From contig NZ_JAEHOK010000007.1 in assembly GCF_016236915.1 (NCBI RefSeq), positions 1-64,000 on the forward strand: a DNA stretch of 64,000 nt, written 5' to 3'. The notes under the pieces are model-generated. The model did not search any database, was not told the DNA's origin, and saw only the letters and a program-made list of their open reading frames with translations. Made by a program: the position numbers and the translations under genes. Shown in pieces: positions 47,806-57,196 of this stretch (position 1 is the stretch's first letter; each line of letters opens with the position of its first letter). This stretch comes from Salegentibacter maritimus. GTDB lineage: Bacteria; Bacteroidota; Bacteroidia; Flavobacteriales; Flavobacteriaceae.

Positions 47806-48813
47806 ATGGCCCCGGATTATTCTTTTGTAATTCCCGTGTACAATCGCCCCGATGAGGTGAGGGAGTTGTTGGAAAGCATGCTTAAGCTTAAATTTTCACG
47901 AGATTTTGAGATTGTTATTGTGGAAGACGGCTCTAATATTTCTTCCCAAAAAATCGTAGAAGATTTTCAGGATAAGCTGTCTATTAGTTATTATTTTAAA
48001 CCGAATTCCGGTCCCGGCGATTCCCGAAATTTTGGAATGAAAAAAGCCAAAGGGAATTACTTTCTTATTTTAGATTCTGATGTTTTATTACCACAAAATT
48101 ATCTGCAGGAAATAGATAGTTTCCTTAAGAAAAATTATTGTGATTGCTTTGGTGGACCAGACGCTTCACACCCTTCATTTAGCAAAACCCAAAAAGCCAT
48201 AGATTATGCCATGACCTCCTTTTTTACTACCGGGGGGATTAGGGGTAAAAAATCTTCGGTGAACAATTTTCAGCCCAGGAGTTTTAATATGGGAATTTCC
48301 CAAAAAGCCTTTAAAGCATCAGGCGGATTTGGACAAATTCATCCGGGCGAGGATCCCGATCTTTCACTTCGGCTAAAAAAAATGGGCTTTAAACTCTGTC
48401 TTATCCCCAAAGCTGTGGTTTTTCATAAACGCCGTATAGACTGGTCTAAATTTTATATCCAGGTGAAAAAATTTGGCCTGGTAAGACCAATCCTTAACCA
48501 GTGGCATAAAGGTTCTGCCAGGATTACCTATTGGTTCCCGGCGGTTTTTGCATTTGGGCTTTTGTTTGCTATTTTGATTTTAAAATTCGGATTTTGGTGG
48601 TTATTTCTATTATATGTTTTATATTTTGTACTTATAGCCACCCACGCTGCTATTAAAAATAGAAGTTTAGAAATTGGCTTTTTGGCTGTTTATGCTACAT
48701 TGGTACAATTTCTTGGTTATGGGTACGGTTTTATAACGTCGGTTTGGTATATTCAAATTTTAAAAAAAGACCCTCAATTAAAATTTCCGAATTTATTCTT
48801 TAAAAATGTTTAA
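47806..48813 (+). CDS. Glycosyltransferase family 2, membrane-associated
   Basis: 335 residues. A GT-A domain at about 4-230 with VIPVYNRPDEV, VEDGS and the metal-binding LDSDVLL, then EDPDLSLRLKKMGF as the acceptor-binding motif. About three membrane helices follow (245-310). It transfers a sugar from a nucleotide donor; the product is unknown. It overlaps the YbbR gene by 8 bases. Confidence 0.92.
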   Translation: MAPDYSFVIPVYNRPDEVRELLESMLKLKFSRDFEIVIVEDGSNISSQKIVEDFQDKLSISYYFKPNSGPGDSRNFGMKKAKGNYFLILDSDVLLPQNYLQEIDSFLKKNYCDCFGGPDASHPSFSKTQKAIDYAMTSFFTTGGIRGKKSSVNNFQPRSFNMGISQKAFKASGGFGQIHPGEDPDLSLRLKKMGFKLCLIPKAVVFHKRRIDWSKFYIQVKKFGLVRPILNQWHKGSARITYWFPAVFAFGLLFAILILKFGFWWLFLLYVLYFVLIATHAAIKNRSLEIGFLAVYATLVQFLGYGYGFITSVWYIQILKKDPQLKFPNLFFKNV

Positions 48814-49762
48814 AAACATAGAATTTAAACGAATTTCTGTAAAAAAATCTAGCCTAAAGACCTTTGGGTTCTTTTTGCTGTTCTCTTCTTTTATATGGTT
48901 TTCAGTGCAAATTTCTAAAGAGTATACGCAAATAATAGACATTCCGGTTTCTTATGTAAACATTCCTTTAGACAAGAGTATAACTAAAGAAAGACCCGGC
49001 TTTTTAAAATTAAGGATTCAGGATAAGGGTTTTGCTATTTGGTATTATAAACTTTTTAAGCCCAGGGTAGAACTGGATCTTGGAAAAGCCTTAGAGCAGA
49101 ATGGGGCCCTGGTTTATAACTTTGAAGCTAACCGGGAGACACTGGAAGACCAGGTTAATATTAATTTCGAAAAAGCCCGGTTTTTACAGGAAAGTATCGC
49201 CATAGCATATCAAGCTAAAAAAGTAAAAAAGATAAAGATAAAGCCCAGGATAGACTTAAGTTATGCAGTAGGTTATTCGGCTAGCAGAGAGATAAAACTA
49301 ACTCCTGATTCTATAAAAGTAAGCGGCCCCGAAAACATTATTGATACTTTACAGAGCCTGCAAACGGTGAAATTACAGGTGAGCAATATTAAAACTGATG
49401 TTTCGGGTAGTGTGAGAGTAGATACTTCTAAGCTTGGGATGCTTAGCTTTTATACCACAAAAGTGAACTATAGCCAGGAGGTAGAAAAATTTACGGAAGG
49501 CAGCGTTAAAGTTCCGGTAACAGTCTTAAACCTACCTGAGAATACCAATATCTCTATATTTCCCAAACAGGTTCTGGTATATTTTCAGGTAAATTTAAAG
49601 CAATATGAAATGGTAAAACCCGAAGATTTTAGCGTGGTTTGCGATTTTAATGATATAAGTGAGGGAGATGACTTTATAATTGCCAGTATTGCGAAGTCCC
49701 CCTCTTTTGTTAGAAACCTTAGACTTAACGAACGTAAAATTCAATTTGTAATAAAAAGATGA
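48806..49762 (+). CDS. YbbR-domain membrane protein (CdaR-like)
   Basis: 318 residues: one N-terminal membrane helix (about 17-33), then extracytoplasmic YbbR-like beta repeats (VSYVNIPLDKSITKERPGFLKLR; LTPDSIKVSGPENIID; VPVTVLNLPENTNISIFP). In Firmicutes the YbbR protein CdaR regulates the diadenylate cyclase CdaA; whether that holds here cannot be told, as no cyclase is adjacent. It overlaps both neighbours (glycosyltransferase by 8, coaE by 4 bases). Confidence 0.88.
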   Translation: MFKNIEFKRISVKKSSLKTFGFFLLFSSFIWFSVQISKEYTQIIDIPVSYVNIPLDKSITKERPGFLKLRIQDKGFAIWYYKLFKPRVELDLGKALEQNGALVYNFEANRETLEDQVNINFEKARFLQESIAIAYQAKKVKKIKIKPRIDLSYAVGYSASREIKLTPDSIKVSGPENIIDTLQSLQTVKLQVSNIKTDVSGSVRVDTSKLGMLSFYTTKVNYSQEVEKFTEGSVKVPVTVLNLPENTNISIFPKQVLVYFQVNLKQYEMVKPEDFSVVCDFNDISEGDDFIIASIAKSPSFVRNLRLNERKIQFVIKR

Positions 49763-50349
49763 TGGTAGTGGGGCTAACAGGCGGTATTGGTAGTGGGAAA
49801 ACTACAGTGGCGGGTTTCTTTAAAGAGAAAAACGTGCCGATTTATATTGCAGATGATGCCGGGAAACGCCTGCTGGAAACTTCAGCAGAAATAAGGGAAC
49901 ATGTAATAAAATTAATAGGAGAAAAAGCTTACACCGATACTGCTCCCAATCGCAAGTACATTGCTTCTGTAGTATTTAAGGATTCAGAAAAATTAGAAGC
50001 TTTAAATAAAATAATCCATCCGGCGGTAGCAAAAGATTTTGAAAACTGGCAACGTAAACAAAAGGCCGCTTATGTAATTTACGAAGCCGCGATTCTGTTT
50101 GAAGCAGGTGGATATAAAAAATGCGATATAAATATTTTGGTTACCGCAACCAAAGAAGAAAAGCTTAAAAGATTGCAGGAACGTGACCAAAGTACTATTT
50201 CTGAAATTGAAGCACGAATGGAGAAACAATGGAGCGATGAGCAGAAGAGAAAACTGGCTGATTTTGAAATTGAAAACCACGATTTAACCCTTACCAGAAG
50301 CCGGGTTGACGAATTACATGAGATTATCTTAAAACGAGGTAAAAATTAG
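49759..50349 (+). CDS. coaE: Dephospho-CoA kinase
   Basis: 196 residues with the P-loop GLTGGIGSGKTTV (5-17), IYIADDAGKRLLE, IIHPAVAKDFE and the lid RLQERDQ. It phosphorylates dephospho-CoA, the last step to coenzyme A. It overlaps the YbbR gene by 4 bases. Confidence 0.97.
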   Translation: MMVVGLTGGIGSGKTTVAGFFKEKNVPIYIADDAGKRLLETSAEIREHVIKLIGEKAYTDTAPNRKYIASVVFKDSEKLEALNKIIHPAVAKDFENWQRKQKAAYVIYEAAILFEAGGYKKCDINILVTATKEEKLKRLQERDQSTISEIEARMEKQWSDEQKRKLADFEIENHDLTLTRSRVDELHEIILKRGKN

Positions 50350-50379
50350 CAGAAGTTTTGTTAACATTTGGTTAAACGA

Positions 50380-50411
50380 TTGACGCCCTAAATGTTAAAA
50401 TATTACTTTTG
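50380..50411 (+). promoter_or_regulatory. Promoter of the two-component system
   Basis: TTG (50380-50382), a 21-base spacer, TACTTTTG (50404-50411). This is a close match to the Bacteroidota consensus. The kinase start codon follows only 5 bases after the box, so the transcript would be leaderless or begin at a few bases' distance, unless translation starts further in. Confidence 0.7.
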
Positions 50412-50416
50412 GGCAC

Positions 50417-51988
50417 ATGAATAAGAAGCTTTTTTTACTGCTTGTAATCTTAATGAGCCTGTCCCTAATAGGTATTATTTTCGTACAGGGATACTGGATT
50501 AAGAGTACTGTAGATGATAAAGAAGCACAATTTACCTACGACGTTAAACAGGTGCTTTTGCGCGTGGCAAACCAAATTCAAAATCAGGAAATTGAAGATT
50601 ACTGGATTAAATTTAAGGATGCCGATAGCACCAATAGTCGGTTAGAATCTTCTACCGTTACCGAATATTCTTACGTAAATCAGAATAAATTAAGAAACCA
50701 AACCCTTTTTCATTCAGATGCTATTTTAGAGGAAGATTATAAGGTTTCTTCCAGCTTTATAGAATCGGCAAGGGATAGTATTCCGTTCACCAAGCTTATC
50801 AATAAAAAAGTGACCAAAATTGTAAACAGTCGCAATAAAATAGATGGGCGGGAATTAAGTTCACAGCAGCAAATAGAGCGTATTATTCGAATGGACGAAT
50901 ATGAGAAAAATTTGTTGAAAGAATATATAGCCGATCATACCAGTAAGTTGCCTTTGCACCAAAGGGTAAGTGAACAAACTATAGAAAGGCTACTTGCCCA
51001 GGAGCTTAGCAATCGTGAGATAGCATCAGAGTTTGAGTATGGGGTTTATAGCAATAGTATTTCTACAAATTTGCATAGCGATGATTTTTCGCTTAGCCAC
51101 CCGGCCACCTATGGTGTGCCACTTTTTGCAGACGACCTTGGGAATAGCAATTACCAGTTGTTGGTTAATTTCACCGAAAAGAAAAAAGTAGTGCTCTCTT
51201 CGGTAACTTTAATGGCATCACTTTCTATAATTTTTACCCTAATTATTGTAGTTGCGTATTCCAGCGCATTATCGCAATTGATAAAACAACGGCAAATCTC
51301 CCAGATAAAAACCGATTTTATCAATAATATGACCCACGAATTTAAAACACCTATCGCCACGATTAACCTGGCTTTAGATGCGATAAAAAACCCTAAGATT
51401 AGCGAAGATGAAGAAAAGAAAAGGCGCTATCTTAAAATGATTCGTGACGAAAATAAACGTATGCACGCCCAGGTAGAAAATGTTTTGCGCATTTCCAAAC
51501 TTGAAAAAAACGAGCTGGACCTTAAAAAAGAAAGGCTGCAGTTACATGAAATTGTGGAAGATGCCATTACCCACATAGAACTTATAGTAGAAGATCGCGG
51601 CGGTTATGTACAAACCCATTTTGGAGCCTTACGCTCTTCAATTTTGGCCAATCAGGATCATTTTACCAATGTAATGGTTAATATGCTGGACAATGCTGTA
51701 AAATACTCAGACGATCGCCCCAAAATTGATATTTATACCGAAAATGTTAAGAACTACATCATTCTAAAAATCCGGGATCAGGGAATAGGAATGTCTAAGT
51801 TGGTTCAAAAGAAAATATTTGAAAAATTTTATCGCGAACATACCGGAGATATCCATAATGTAAAAGGCCACGGCTTAGGTTTGGCGTATGCCAAGCGAAT
51901 TATAGAAGACCATCATGGACAGGTTTGGGTGGAAAGCGAAAAAGGAAAAGGAAGCACATTTATAATTAAATTACCTCTAATATCTTAA
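50417..51988 (+). CDS. Sensor histidine kinase (RprX-like)
   Basis: 523 residues: a membrane helix at about 5-25; an extracytoplasmic sensor region of about 230 residues; a second helix at about 258-283; HisKA with phosphorylated His307 (MTHEFKTPIATI); and an HATPase domain with MLDNAVKYSDD, DQGIGM and GHGLGLAYAKRI. It autophosphorylates and passes phosphate to the regulator encoded 4 bases later. The pair looks like the RprX/RprY type of Bacteroidota. The signal is unknown. Confidence 0.93.
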   Translation: MNKKLFLLLVILMSLSLIGIIFVQGYWIKSTVDDKEAQFTYDVKQVLLRVANQIQNQEIEDYWIKFKDADSTNSRLESSTVTEYSYVNQNKLRNQTLFHSDAILEEDYKVSSSFIESARDSIPFTKLINKKVTKIVNSRNKIDGRELSSQQQIERIIRMDEYEKNLLKEYIADHTSKLPLHQRVSEQTIERLLAQELSNREIASEFEYGVYSNSISTNLHSDDFSLSHPATYGVPLFADDLGNSNYQLLVNFTEKKKVVLSSVTLMASLSIIFTLIIVVAYSSALSQLIKQRQISQIKTDFINNMTHEFKTPIATINLALDAIKNPKISEDEEKKRRYLKMIRDENKRMHAQVENVLRISKLEKNELDLKKERLQLHEIVEDAITHIELIVEDRGGYVQTHFGALRSSILANQDHFTNVMVNMLDNAVKYSDDRPKIDIYTENVKNYIILKIRDQGIGMSKLVQKKIFEKFYREHTGDIHNVKGHGLGLAYAKRIIEDHHGQVWVESEKGKGSTFIIKLPLIS

Positions 51989-51992
51989 ATAT

Positions 51993-52715
51993 ATGGAAAC
52001 TGAAGACAAGAAAATTTTGTTAGTAGAAGACGATCCAAACTTTGGAACGGTCTTAAAAGATTATTTGGCGATGAACGATTACGAAGTAACGCATGCCAAA
52101 AACGGAATGGAAGGATTTGAAAAGTTTAAAAAAGACGATTTCGACCTTTGTATCCTGGATGTAATGATGCCTTACAAAGATGGTTTTACCCTGGCTAAGG
52201 AAATAAGGGAGAAAAACGAAGATATTCCAATTATTTTCCTAACCGCTAAAGCGATGAAGGAAGATGTACTTAAAGGTTATAAGGTAGGAGCAGACGATTA
52301 CCTAAACAAACCTTTTGATAGTGAAGTATTGCTTATGAAGATTAAAGCCATTATGCAGCGCAAAGCTACAGATAGTGTGGCAGACTCTAAGCAGTTTGAA
52401 TTTGAAATTGGTTCGTTTCATTTAAACTCTAAATTAAGGTTCTTAACTTTTAAAGAGGAAGAACCACAAAAACTATCTCCAAAAGAGAACGAGTTGTTGC
52501 GTTTGCTGGCCCTGCACGAAAACGATTTGATGCCAAGGGAGCTGGCACTTACCAAAATTTGGAGAGACGATAATTACTTTACTTCCAGAAGTATGGATGT
52601 ATATATCGCCAAACTGCGTAAATACCTTAAAAAAGACGAGAATGTTGAAATTTTAAATATTCACGGCGAAGGATTTAGGTTGGTGGTAAAAAACCAGGAA
52701 AACGCCGAAGCATAA
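51993..52715 (+). CDS. OmpR-family response regulator (RprY-like)
   Basis: 240 residues: a receiver domain with acidic pocket VEDDPN, phosphorylated Asp56 (LCILDVMMP) and the conserved Lys in LNKPFD, then a winged-helix DNA-binding domain at about 130-235 (LSPKENELLRLLALHEN ... SRSMDVYIAKLRKYL). It is the partner of the kinase just upstream. Targets are unknown. A terminator-like hairpin begins inside its last codons. Confidence 0.95.
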   Translation: METEDKKILLVEDDPNFGTVLKDYLAMNDYEVTHAKNGMEGFEKFKKDDFDLCILDVMMPYKDGFTLAKEIREKNEDIPIIFLTAKAMKEDVLKGYKVGADDYLNKPFDSEVLLMKIKAIMQRKATDSVADSKQFEFEIGSFHLNSKLRFLTFKEEEPQKLSPKENELLRLLALHENDLMPRELALTKIWRDDNYFTSRSMDVYIAKLRKYLKKDENVEILNIHGEGFRLVVKNQENAEA

Positions 52716-52731
52716 GGCAAGGCGGTTTTTT
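52701..52731 (+). terminator. Possible terminator at the end of the two-component operon
   Basis: AACGCC and GGCGGTT can pair across a ~16-base loop, followed directly by TTTTTTC. The stem is short and includes a bulge, so confidence is moderate. It overlaps the end of the regulator gene. Confidence 0.35.
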
Positions 52732-52789
52732 CAGTTTCCGGGAATAATGAGAGTGGCGTAAATGTATATTTTCGTCCATTTAAGATTTA

Positions 52790-52960
52790 TCGTAATGCTG
52801 AGTTATTTCGGCGTCACATGTTTCGTTCTATCGTCTTGCTGAATTTATTTCAGCATCTAAGTTGATAGGGATTCTAACATGTTAGATCGCCGAAAGAATT
52901 CGTGGTAGGCTCTGTAACTAGCATGCCTGAACGGATATGCAATTAAGCATGACGATATTT
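52790..52960. repeat. TCATGCTGAA-type repeats before the T9SS protein gene
   Basis: Gene-free interval 52716-53155. It contains AATGCTGAGTTATTTCGGCG, CTTGCTGAATTTATTTCAGCA, a pair of CTAACATGTTAG-like segments and AAGCATGACG at the far end, related to the arrays at 47340-47770. No open frame is seen. A TATCTTTA box at 53123-53130 may start the following gene. Confidence 0.6.
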
Positions 52961-53155
52961 AGACGAAGAGTCTTAAGCAAAAAGGCTGCTCTCATTGTTT
53001 TCCTCCCCGGGATTTTTTGTTAAACTTTACGCGCTATGCCCGGAGAGCGGTTTTCGGCTGCTTTTAAATTACGGAAAGCCGTAGAATTAACGTTATTTTT
53101 TAAGCTTTCCCATTACAAGTTTTATCTTTACTGCCGGAGGTGCTAATACCCGGCT

Positions 53156-56100
53156 ATGAAACACGATTACTTTACATTACCCGGCTTTTCTTTTCGGCTA
53201 AGGCCGTGCAGTCTTTCTATAGCACTTTTTTTACTTATTTTTTTATTGAATGTTAGTTTTGGCTTTGGGCAGCATCCTGAAACTACACCACCCGAGTATG
53301 ACTGGTATGATGATATAAATCTACCAAGTATAGGTTTGTCAAATCTAATTACAGACGATATTGTAGTTGCTTCAGATATAGATTCTTCTGGGATTATTTA
53401 TATTTTAACTTTTGGAAACGGTGTAAAAAAAAGAAATCCAGAGGGTGGAAGTCCTGAAGTATTTATTCCAGGCAATCAATTTGAAAGTCCACTAGATTTA
53501 GAAATTGATAGTCAAGGTAATGTTTATGTTGCGGATTACTTTGCTCAAGATGATGGAGAGGATAATGGGAAAGTTAAAGTTTATAGTCCTGAGGGAAATT
53601 ATCTTCGAACGATTTTTACGGATTTTTACAGACCAGTTGGTTTAGCTATAGATAATGAAGATAATATTTATGTTGCCGAATATAATGATGCAAAACAGGG
53701 GCCAGAACAAGATCAAGTTTTAAGTAGATTAAGTATTTATGATTCTATCGGAGGAATAATTGATAGAACTGATGAAAATCTTGAAGCACCATATCGCGTA
53801 GCTGTAGATTCTAATCAAAGAGTTTTTATAAGTCAGGCGGGGGATGGTAATCCGCAGGTTTTAATTTTTAATTCTGATCTAGACTATCAAGGTGTTATGC
53901 CCGGGATAGATTCTCCAGGTAGCATTGTCATTGATAAATTTGATTTTATTCACATAGTTGAATATTCTGGGAGAGTTGATTTTATTGAATTTTTGACAAT
54001 TTCTGATGCGGGCGATGCAATTGCAATTGCAGGAGATATTTATGAAGGGATTCAGAAAGAAGTTTTTTTTATTAGAATATTCGATAAATCTCTAAATGCA
54101 GTAGGAATTGAAAAAGATAGATTAGAATTTCCTCTTGACATTGCTTTCAATGATTGTGCGAAAATGATTGTGCTGAATTCGGATGTGGAGGGTGTAAGTC
54201 TTGGATTCTTTATACCCACTAATTTATATTTCTCACTAGAATTTTTTAATCGCACTCCATCTTTCGATACAGAAAATCCAATCGCATTATGTAAAAGCGG
54301 ATTAGATTTCACTTTAGAGAATGGAGAAGTTACGATTACAGCCGAAGAAATTGATGGCGGTTCTACCGATAATTGCGAAATAGCAGAAATGGATATTTCT
54401 CCTTCTGTTTTCACCGAAACCGGAACTAAAAATGTTACTTTAACTGTTACTGACAATAATGGCAATACGAATACTTGTATTGCTCAAGTAAACATTCTTC
54501 CGGGGGATGAAGTAGATCCCGAAGTAACTTGTCCTTCTAATTCTGAACTTGACCCTCTTTCCTTAGACCAGAACTGCGATTATCGATTACCGGAGTTTGA
54601 GGCAATTATTGAAACTAAAAATTTTGATGATCTAAACTTTCAAATAACAGAAAATCGAATTGATAATATTTTAAATGTTGAAGTTGAGGTTTTAGAGGGA
54701 AGTCAACTTATTGAAACTTGCGAGCTTCAGTTTGAATTAGTTGATAAAACGCCGCCAATAATTACTTGTCCCCAAAATATTACTGGGAAAATTCCAGCTG
54801 GAGAGGATTCGATAGAGATAAATTACACGTTACCTTCGGTTTTAGATAATTGCAGCCAAAACCTTGTTCCAGAATTGATTTCTGGGCCTGAGTCTGGAAG
54901 TGAATTTCAGGAAGGAACTTATAAGATTGAATTTGAAGTGACAGATGAAGCAAATAATACGGAAACCTGTGATTTTACAATTACGGTAAGTCAGGCTGAG
55001 GCTCAGCCCGAAGTAACTTGCCCTTCGAATGCAGAATTAGCACCTCTTTCTTTAGACCAAAACTGCGATTATGAATTGCCCAATTGGACCGATATAATTG
55101 AAACCGAGAATTTCGATGATTTAGATTTTTCGGTAAGTGAAAACCGAATTGATAATATTTTAAATGTTGAAGTTGAGGTTTTAGAGGGAAGTCAACTTAT
55201 TGAAACTTGCGAGCTTCAGTTTGAATTAGTTGATGAAACGCCGCCAATAATTACTTGTCCCCAAAATATCACTAAGAAAATTCCTGAAGGAGATACTTCA
55301 ATAACTATATATTACAATTTACCTGTAGTTTCAGATAACTGCAGCCAAAACCTTGTTCCAGAATTGATTTCCGGGCCTGAGTCGGGAAGTGAATTTCAGG
55401 AAGGAACTTATAAGGTTGAATTTGAAGTAGTTGATGACGCAGGCTTAAGTGTAACCTGTAACTTTACGATTACGGTAACTCAAGTAAACCCCAACGCACC
55501 GGAAATAGATTGTGTAAACCACGAGCTTTTCCTTGATGAAAACGGACAGGCAGTTTTAAATCCCGGGGATCTTTTGGTTGGCGAGCCCGGTAACTTGATA
55601 ATAACTGCAGATAAAGTGAATTTTGACTGTACTAATTTAGGAGCAAATGATGTTATTTTAACAGCAACCGATCCTGAAACCGGTTTAAGCAGTACTTGTT
55701 CCACCAATATTTTTATAATAGATGATATTTTTCCGGTAGCAAGCTGTAAAATAGATTATAAAGTGTATCTGGACAATAGCGGCAATGCCACTTTAGCTCC
55801 CGAAGACCTAAATAACAATTCTACCGATAATTGTGGGATTGTTTCCATGGCCTTAAGTCAGACCGAATTTACCCGCGCCGATCTTGGTGAAGTACCTATA
55901 ATTTTGACTGTACGCGACGAAGCCGGAAATATGGATTCCTGTGAAACTACCGTAGAAGTAGTAGAGGAAGCTTCGGGCAATTTTGAATGCCGCGAGAGCA
56001 TAGTGGTTTATCTAGATGAAAACGGAGAGGCCGGCCTAGGCTTGGAAGAGCTTTATACCGGAGATACAAGTGGAATAACCCTGGAAGCAAGTCAGTTAAG

Positions 56101-56701
56101 ATTTAACTGTAAGGATGTGGGGAAGGTTTCTGTTCAACTGGATTATTCTGGTGCACAAACCGGGAATTGTAGCATTAGTGTAGAAGTGCGGGATGAAATC
56201 GCCCCAGAGATTATTACAGACGTGGTAGAACTTAGTCTGGATGCTGAAGGTTTTGCTTATTTAGAAGAAAACGATGTTTTAGTGCAGGATAATTGTAGCC
56301 GGGAGTTTGTTTATCGTTTCGGGAAATCGGTTTTTAGCTGTGAAGATGTAGGCTCCAACACTATAAATGTTGAGGTGGAAGATATAAACGGTAATATCGC
56401 TACTAAAAATATTGAAGTGAGGGTAAATGGAGAAGCTTGCAAAACTCCAGACGATTTAAAGTTTTTATTTATCTATCCAAACCCCAATAACGGTATTTTT
56501 ACCATTGTGACCCCCGATGGTATGACGGTAGAAAAGGTACGTGTTTTCGATTCCCGGGGGCGTTACATTCTACAGCAAAATTATAATGTGAGTGGCCGAT
56601 TTTACCGAATGAGCATCGAAGCAGTGGCCGAATCGGTTTACACCCTGCAAATTTTCACCAACAAAGGCATTGTTGTAAAACGAGTGATTGTTAGTAGGTA
56701 G
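53156..56701 (+). CDS. Large secreted NHL/HYR-domain protein with a type IX secretion signal
   Basis: 1181 residues. A signal peptide (about 18-39) is followed by an N-terminal region at about 60-370 with NHL/beta-propeller-like repeats (SPLDLEIDSQGNVYVADY, RPVGLAIDNEDNIYVAEY, APYRVAVDSNQRVFI). A series of HYR/Ig-like beta domains fills about 375-1090, with TCPxN starts and DNCS/TDNC motifs. Two of these share a near-identical 163-residue block. The C-terminal ~75 residues (IYPNPNNGIFTI ... VKRVIVSR) form the T9SS type A sorting domain, so it should pass the outer membrane and be attached to the surface. It is probably an adhesin or binding protein; the partner is unknown. Confidence 0.88.
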   Translation: MKHDYFTLPGFSFRLRPCSLSIALFLLIFLLNVSFGFGQHPETTPPEYDWYDDINLPSIGLSNLITDDIVVASDIDSSGIIYILTFGNGVKKRNPEGGSPEVFIPGNQFESPLDLEIDSQGNVYVADYFAQDDGEDNGKVKVYSPEGNYLRTIFTDFYRPVGLAIDNEDNIYVAEYNDAKQGPEQDQVLSRLSIYDSIGGIIDRTDENLEAPYRVAVDSNQRVFISQAGDGNPQVLIFNSDLDYQGVMPGIDSPGSIVIDKFDFIHIVEYSGRVDFIEFLTISDAGDAIAIAGDIYEGIQKEVFFIRIFDKSLNAVGIEKDRLEFPLDIAFNDCAKMIVLNSDVEGVSLGFFIPTNLYFSLEFFNRTPSFDTENPIALCKSGLDFTLENGEVTITAEEIDGGSTDNCEIAEMDISPSVFTETGTKNVTLTVTDNNGNTNTCIAQVNILPGDEVDPEVTCPSNSELDPLSLDQNCDYRLPEFEAIIETKNFDDLNFQITENRIDNILNVEVEVLEGSQLIETCELQFELVDKTPPIITCPQNITGKIPAGEDSIEINYTLPSVLDNCSQNLVPELISGPESGSEFQEGTYKIEFEVTDEANNTETCDFTITVSQAEAQPEVTCPSNAELAPLSLDQNCDYELPNWTDIIETENFDDLDFSVSENRIDNILNVEVEVLEGSQLIETCELQFELVDETPPIITCPQNITKKIPEGDTSITIYYNLPVVSDNCSQNLVPELISGPESGSEFQEGTYKVEFEVVDDAGLSVTCNFTITVTQVNPNAPEIDCVNHELFLDENGQAVLNPGDLLVGEPGNLIITADKVNFDCTNLGANDVILTATDPETGLSSTCSTNIFIIDDIFPVASCKIDYKVYLDNSGNATLAPEDLNNNSTDNCGIVSMALSQTEFTRADLGEVPIILTVRDEAGNMDSCETTVEVVEEASGNFECRESIVVYLDENGEAGLGLEELYTGDTSGITLEASQLRFNCKDVGKVSVQLDYSGAQTGNCSISVEVRDEIAPEIITDVVELSLDAEGFAYLEENDVLVQDNCSREFVYRFGKSVFSCEDVGSNTINVEVEDINGNIATKNIEVRVNGEACKTPDDLKFLFIYPNPNNGIFTIVTPDGMTVEKVRVFDSRGRYILQQNYNVSGRFYRMSIEAVAESVYTLQIFTNKGIVVKRVIVSR
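54518..55496 (+). repeat. Tandem 489-bp in-frame duplication inside the T9SS protein gene
   Basis: Two consecutive units, each 163 codons (starts at 54518 and 55007). Bases 54656-54745 are identical to 55145-55234, and after a single mismatch identity continues for over 30 bases. The flanking parts of each unit have diverged more. Confidence 0.85.
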
Positions 56702-57196
56702 GGCTCGGTAAGCGGTAAGTAGTTGGCAGTTACAGTTTGCAGATTACCGTGATTGCGAACACGCTGTTACTTCTAGTTTCTAGACGTGAGTCGGGATATA
56801 TCGAGAAGTGTTTTTAGTTCCCACTTCACAAGATTCTCGGTACGCCGTTATTTTCGTTTGCACGCAAATACCGCCACTCGAATTGACGCTCTCCACTTAG
56901 TAACAAACCTGGAATTATAAAAGCACAGCTTGCCACAATGGCTAACGCTGCTTCGCATTGAAGAAACAAAAAATTTTCGTGTATTCGTGGCAAAAAACAA
57001 CAAACCCCAGACTTGACAAACCGTCAACCCATAACTCACAACCGACAACTCAAAACTAAGAACCACCAACTTATTTTACCAAACCAACAACAAACTCTTA
57101 ACGCTTTTTTGGCAGTGAAAATTAAGCTTACTGCCTAATTTCGTTAAGTGTCCCAAAGAGATATCCTACCGGGAACCTGAATTAAAACTATACGAA
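56702..57196. other. Gene-free stretch with degenerate GTTAAGT/AACTCA repeats
   Basis: No gene is supported. Its left end is made of degenerate GGTAAGCGGTAAGTAGTTGG-like repeats and its right end (about 56995-57065) of CATAACTCACAACCGACAAC-like repeats, roughly inverted with respect to each other. The same low-complexity motif occurs at 59065-59105 and before prmC (30940-30995). The 73-codon minus-strand frame across it is repeat-derived. Confidence 0.5.

Noticed and set aside
56848-57069. Minus-strand frame of 73 codons between the T9SS protein gene and the transpeptidase gene
   Set aside because: It is formed by degenerate GGTTxTxAGTT-type repeats and has no protein-like pattern.
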